From contig NZ_NIPW01000010.1 of the NCBI RefSeq assembly GCF_002196855.1, positions 124,001 through 188,000 of the forward strand: a stretch of 64,000 bases of DNA, written 5' to 3'. The DNA comes from Haematobacter genomosp. 1. GTDB lineage: Bacteria > Pseudomonadota > Alphaproteobacteria > Rhodobacterales > Rhodobacteraceae. How positions within the stretch are numbered: position 1 is the stretch's first letter; the number at the start of each line of letters is the position of its first letter. A program made the translations under genes and the position numbers. Positions 63,905 to 64,000 of the stretch are shown here, piece by piece. The notes under the pieces are model-generated. The model was not told where the DNA came from. It searched no databases and saw only the letters and a program-made list of their open reading frames with translations.

Positions 63905-64000
63905 TCACGGTCCGGCCGGAACAGGTTTGTTGCGCAGTTCCGCCGCCAGTTTCCGCTTGAGCCTGTCGATTTCCGGTACAGTCCAGCCGGGCGGCTCCGT
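63905..64000 (-). CDS. 3' end of an unrecognised gene
   Basis: A partial frame enters from the right edge and ends at TGA (63905-63907). The last 31 residues include EIDRLKRKLAAELRNK and end PAGP. The charged helical character and good codon use suggest a real gene tail, but I cannot assign a family. It lies upstream of fliG on the same strand. Confidence 0.5.
   Translation of the reverse strand, partial: TEPPGWTVPEIDRLKRKLAAELRNKPVPAGP

Overview
The window is a GC-rich, gene-dense stretch of core chromosome from an alphaproteobacterium, most likely of the Rhodobacteraceae/Roseobacter group. I infer this from four alphaproteobacterial cell-cycle regulators in one window (GcrA, CckA, SciP, CtrA), an LpxI-type lipid A enzyme, a rhizobial-type EF-P, an NdvA-like glucan ABC transporter and a DUF1127 protein. 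Nearly every base belongs to a gene and many neighbours overlap by 1-8 bases. I see no prophage, integron, CRISPR array or complete insertion sequence. The only mobile-looking DNA is a 160-bp element bounded by 19-bp inverted repeats at 54366-54525.

Layout. 1-3.1 kb: birA (5' truncated by the window), coaX and RNase J on the + strand. 3.1-5.3 kb: divergent AraC regulator and MFS exporter. 5.3-8.5 kb (- strand): gcrA, then the carboxy(nor)spermidine decarboxylase and dehydrogenase pair for polyamine synthesis. 8.9-11.5 kb: argD, an acetyltransferase and argF, translationally coupled. 11.6-22 kb: mixed accessory housekeeping genes (VOC protein, HrpB helicase, DUF3108, MeaB GTPase, NUDIX, GNAT, NfeD/SPFH pair, DNA polymerase IV, a lipoprotein, N-formylglutamate amidohydrolase). 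22.1-22.4 kb: tRNA-Val(GAC) and a zinc-less ribosomal protein L36. 22.5-31 kb: ABC exporter, guaB, rsmB-type methyltransferase, cckA, cysS. 31-33 kb: GNAT, AraC regulator, miaA.

33.2-45.3 kb is the envelope and translation block pyrH-frr-uppS-cdsA-dxr-rseP-bamA-skp-fabZ-lpxA-lpxI-lpxB. It links nucleotide supply and ribosome recycling to isoprenoid, phospholipid, outer-membrane-protein and lipid A synthesis. 45.4-47.7 kb: mnmA divergent from sciP, then ctrA. 47.8-55.6 kb: flavin oxidoreductase, Bax-inhibitor-like membrane protein, DUF1127/LysR divergent pair, an XRE regulator behind a sigma-54-type promoter, hisN, epmA divergent from efp, a CopZ-like protein and a zinc-ribbon membrane protein. 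55.8-58.7 kb: ftsE-ftsX-plsC-PPOX flavoprotein. 58.8-62 kb: accA, hisE, hisF and hisA with a YCII gene on the other strand. 62.2-64 kb: DUF2147 protein, fliG and the 3' end of an unrecognised gene.

The most interesting signals are regulatory. A perfect TTAA-N7-TTAACC CtrA box lies just upstream of cckA, the kinase at the head of the CtrA pathway. A near-perfect one lies upstream of fliG. An exact TGGCAC-N5-TTGC sigma-54 promoter motif lies upstream of the XRE gene, with an unusual pair of interlocking inverted repeats about 100 bp further up. I found no convincing new multi-gene system. The best gene-level oddity is the acetyltransferase embedded between argD and argF. All function calls rest on motif recognition by eye; no database search was run.
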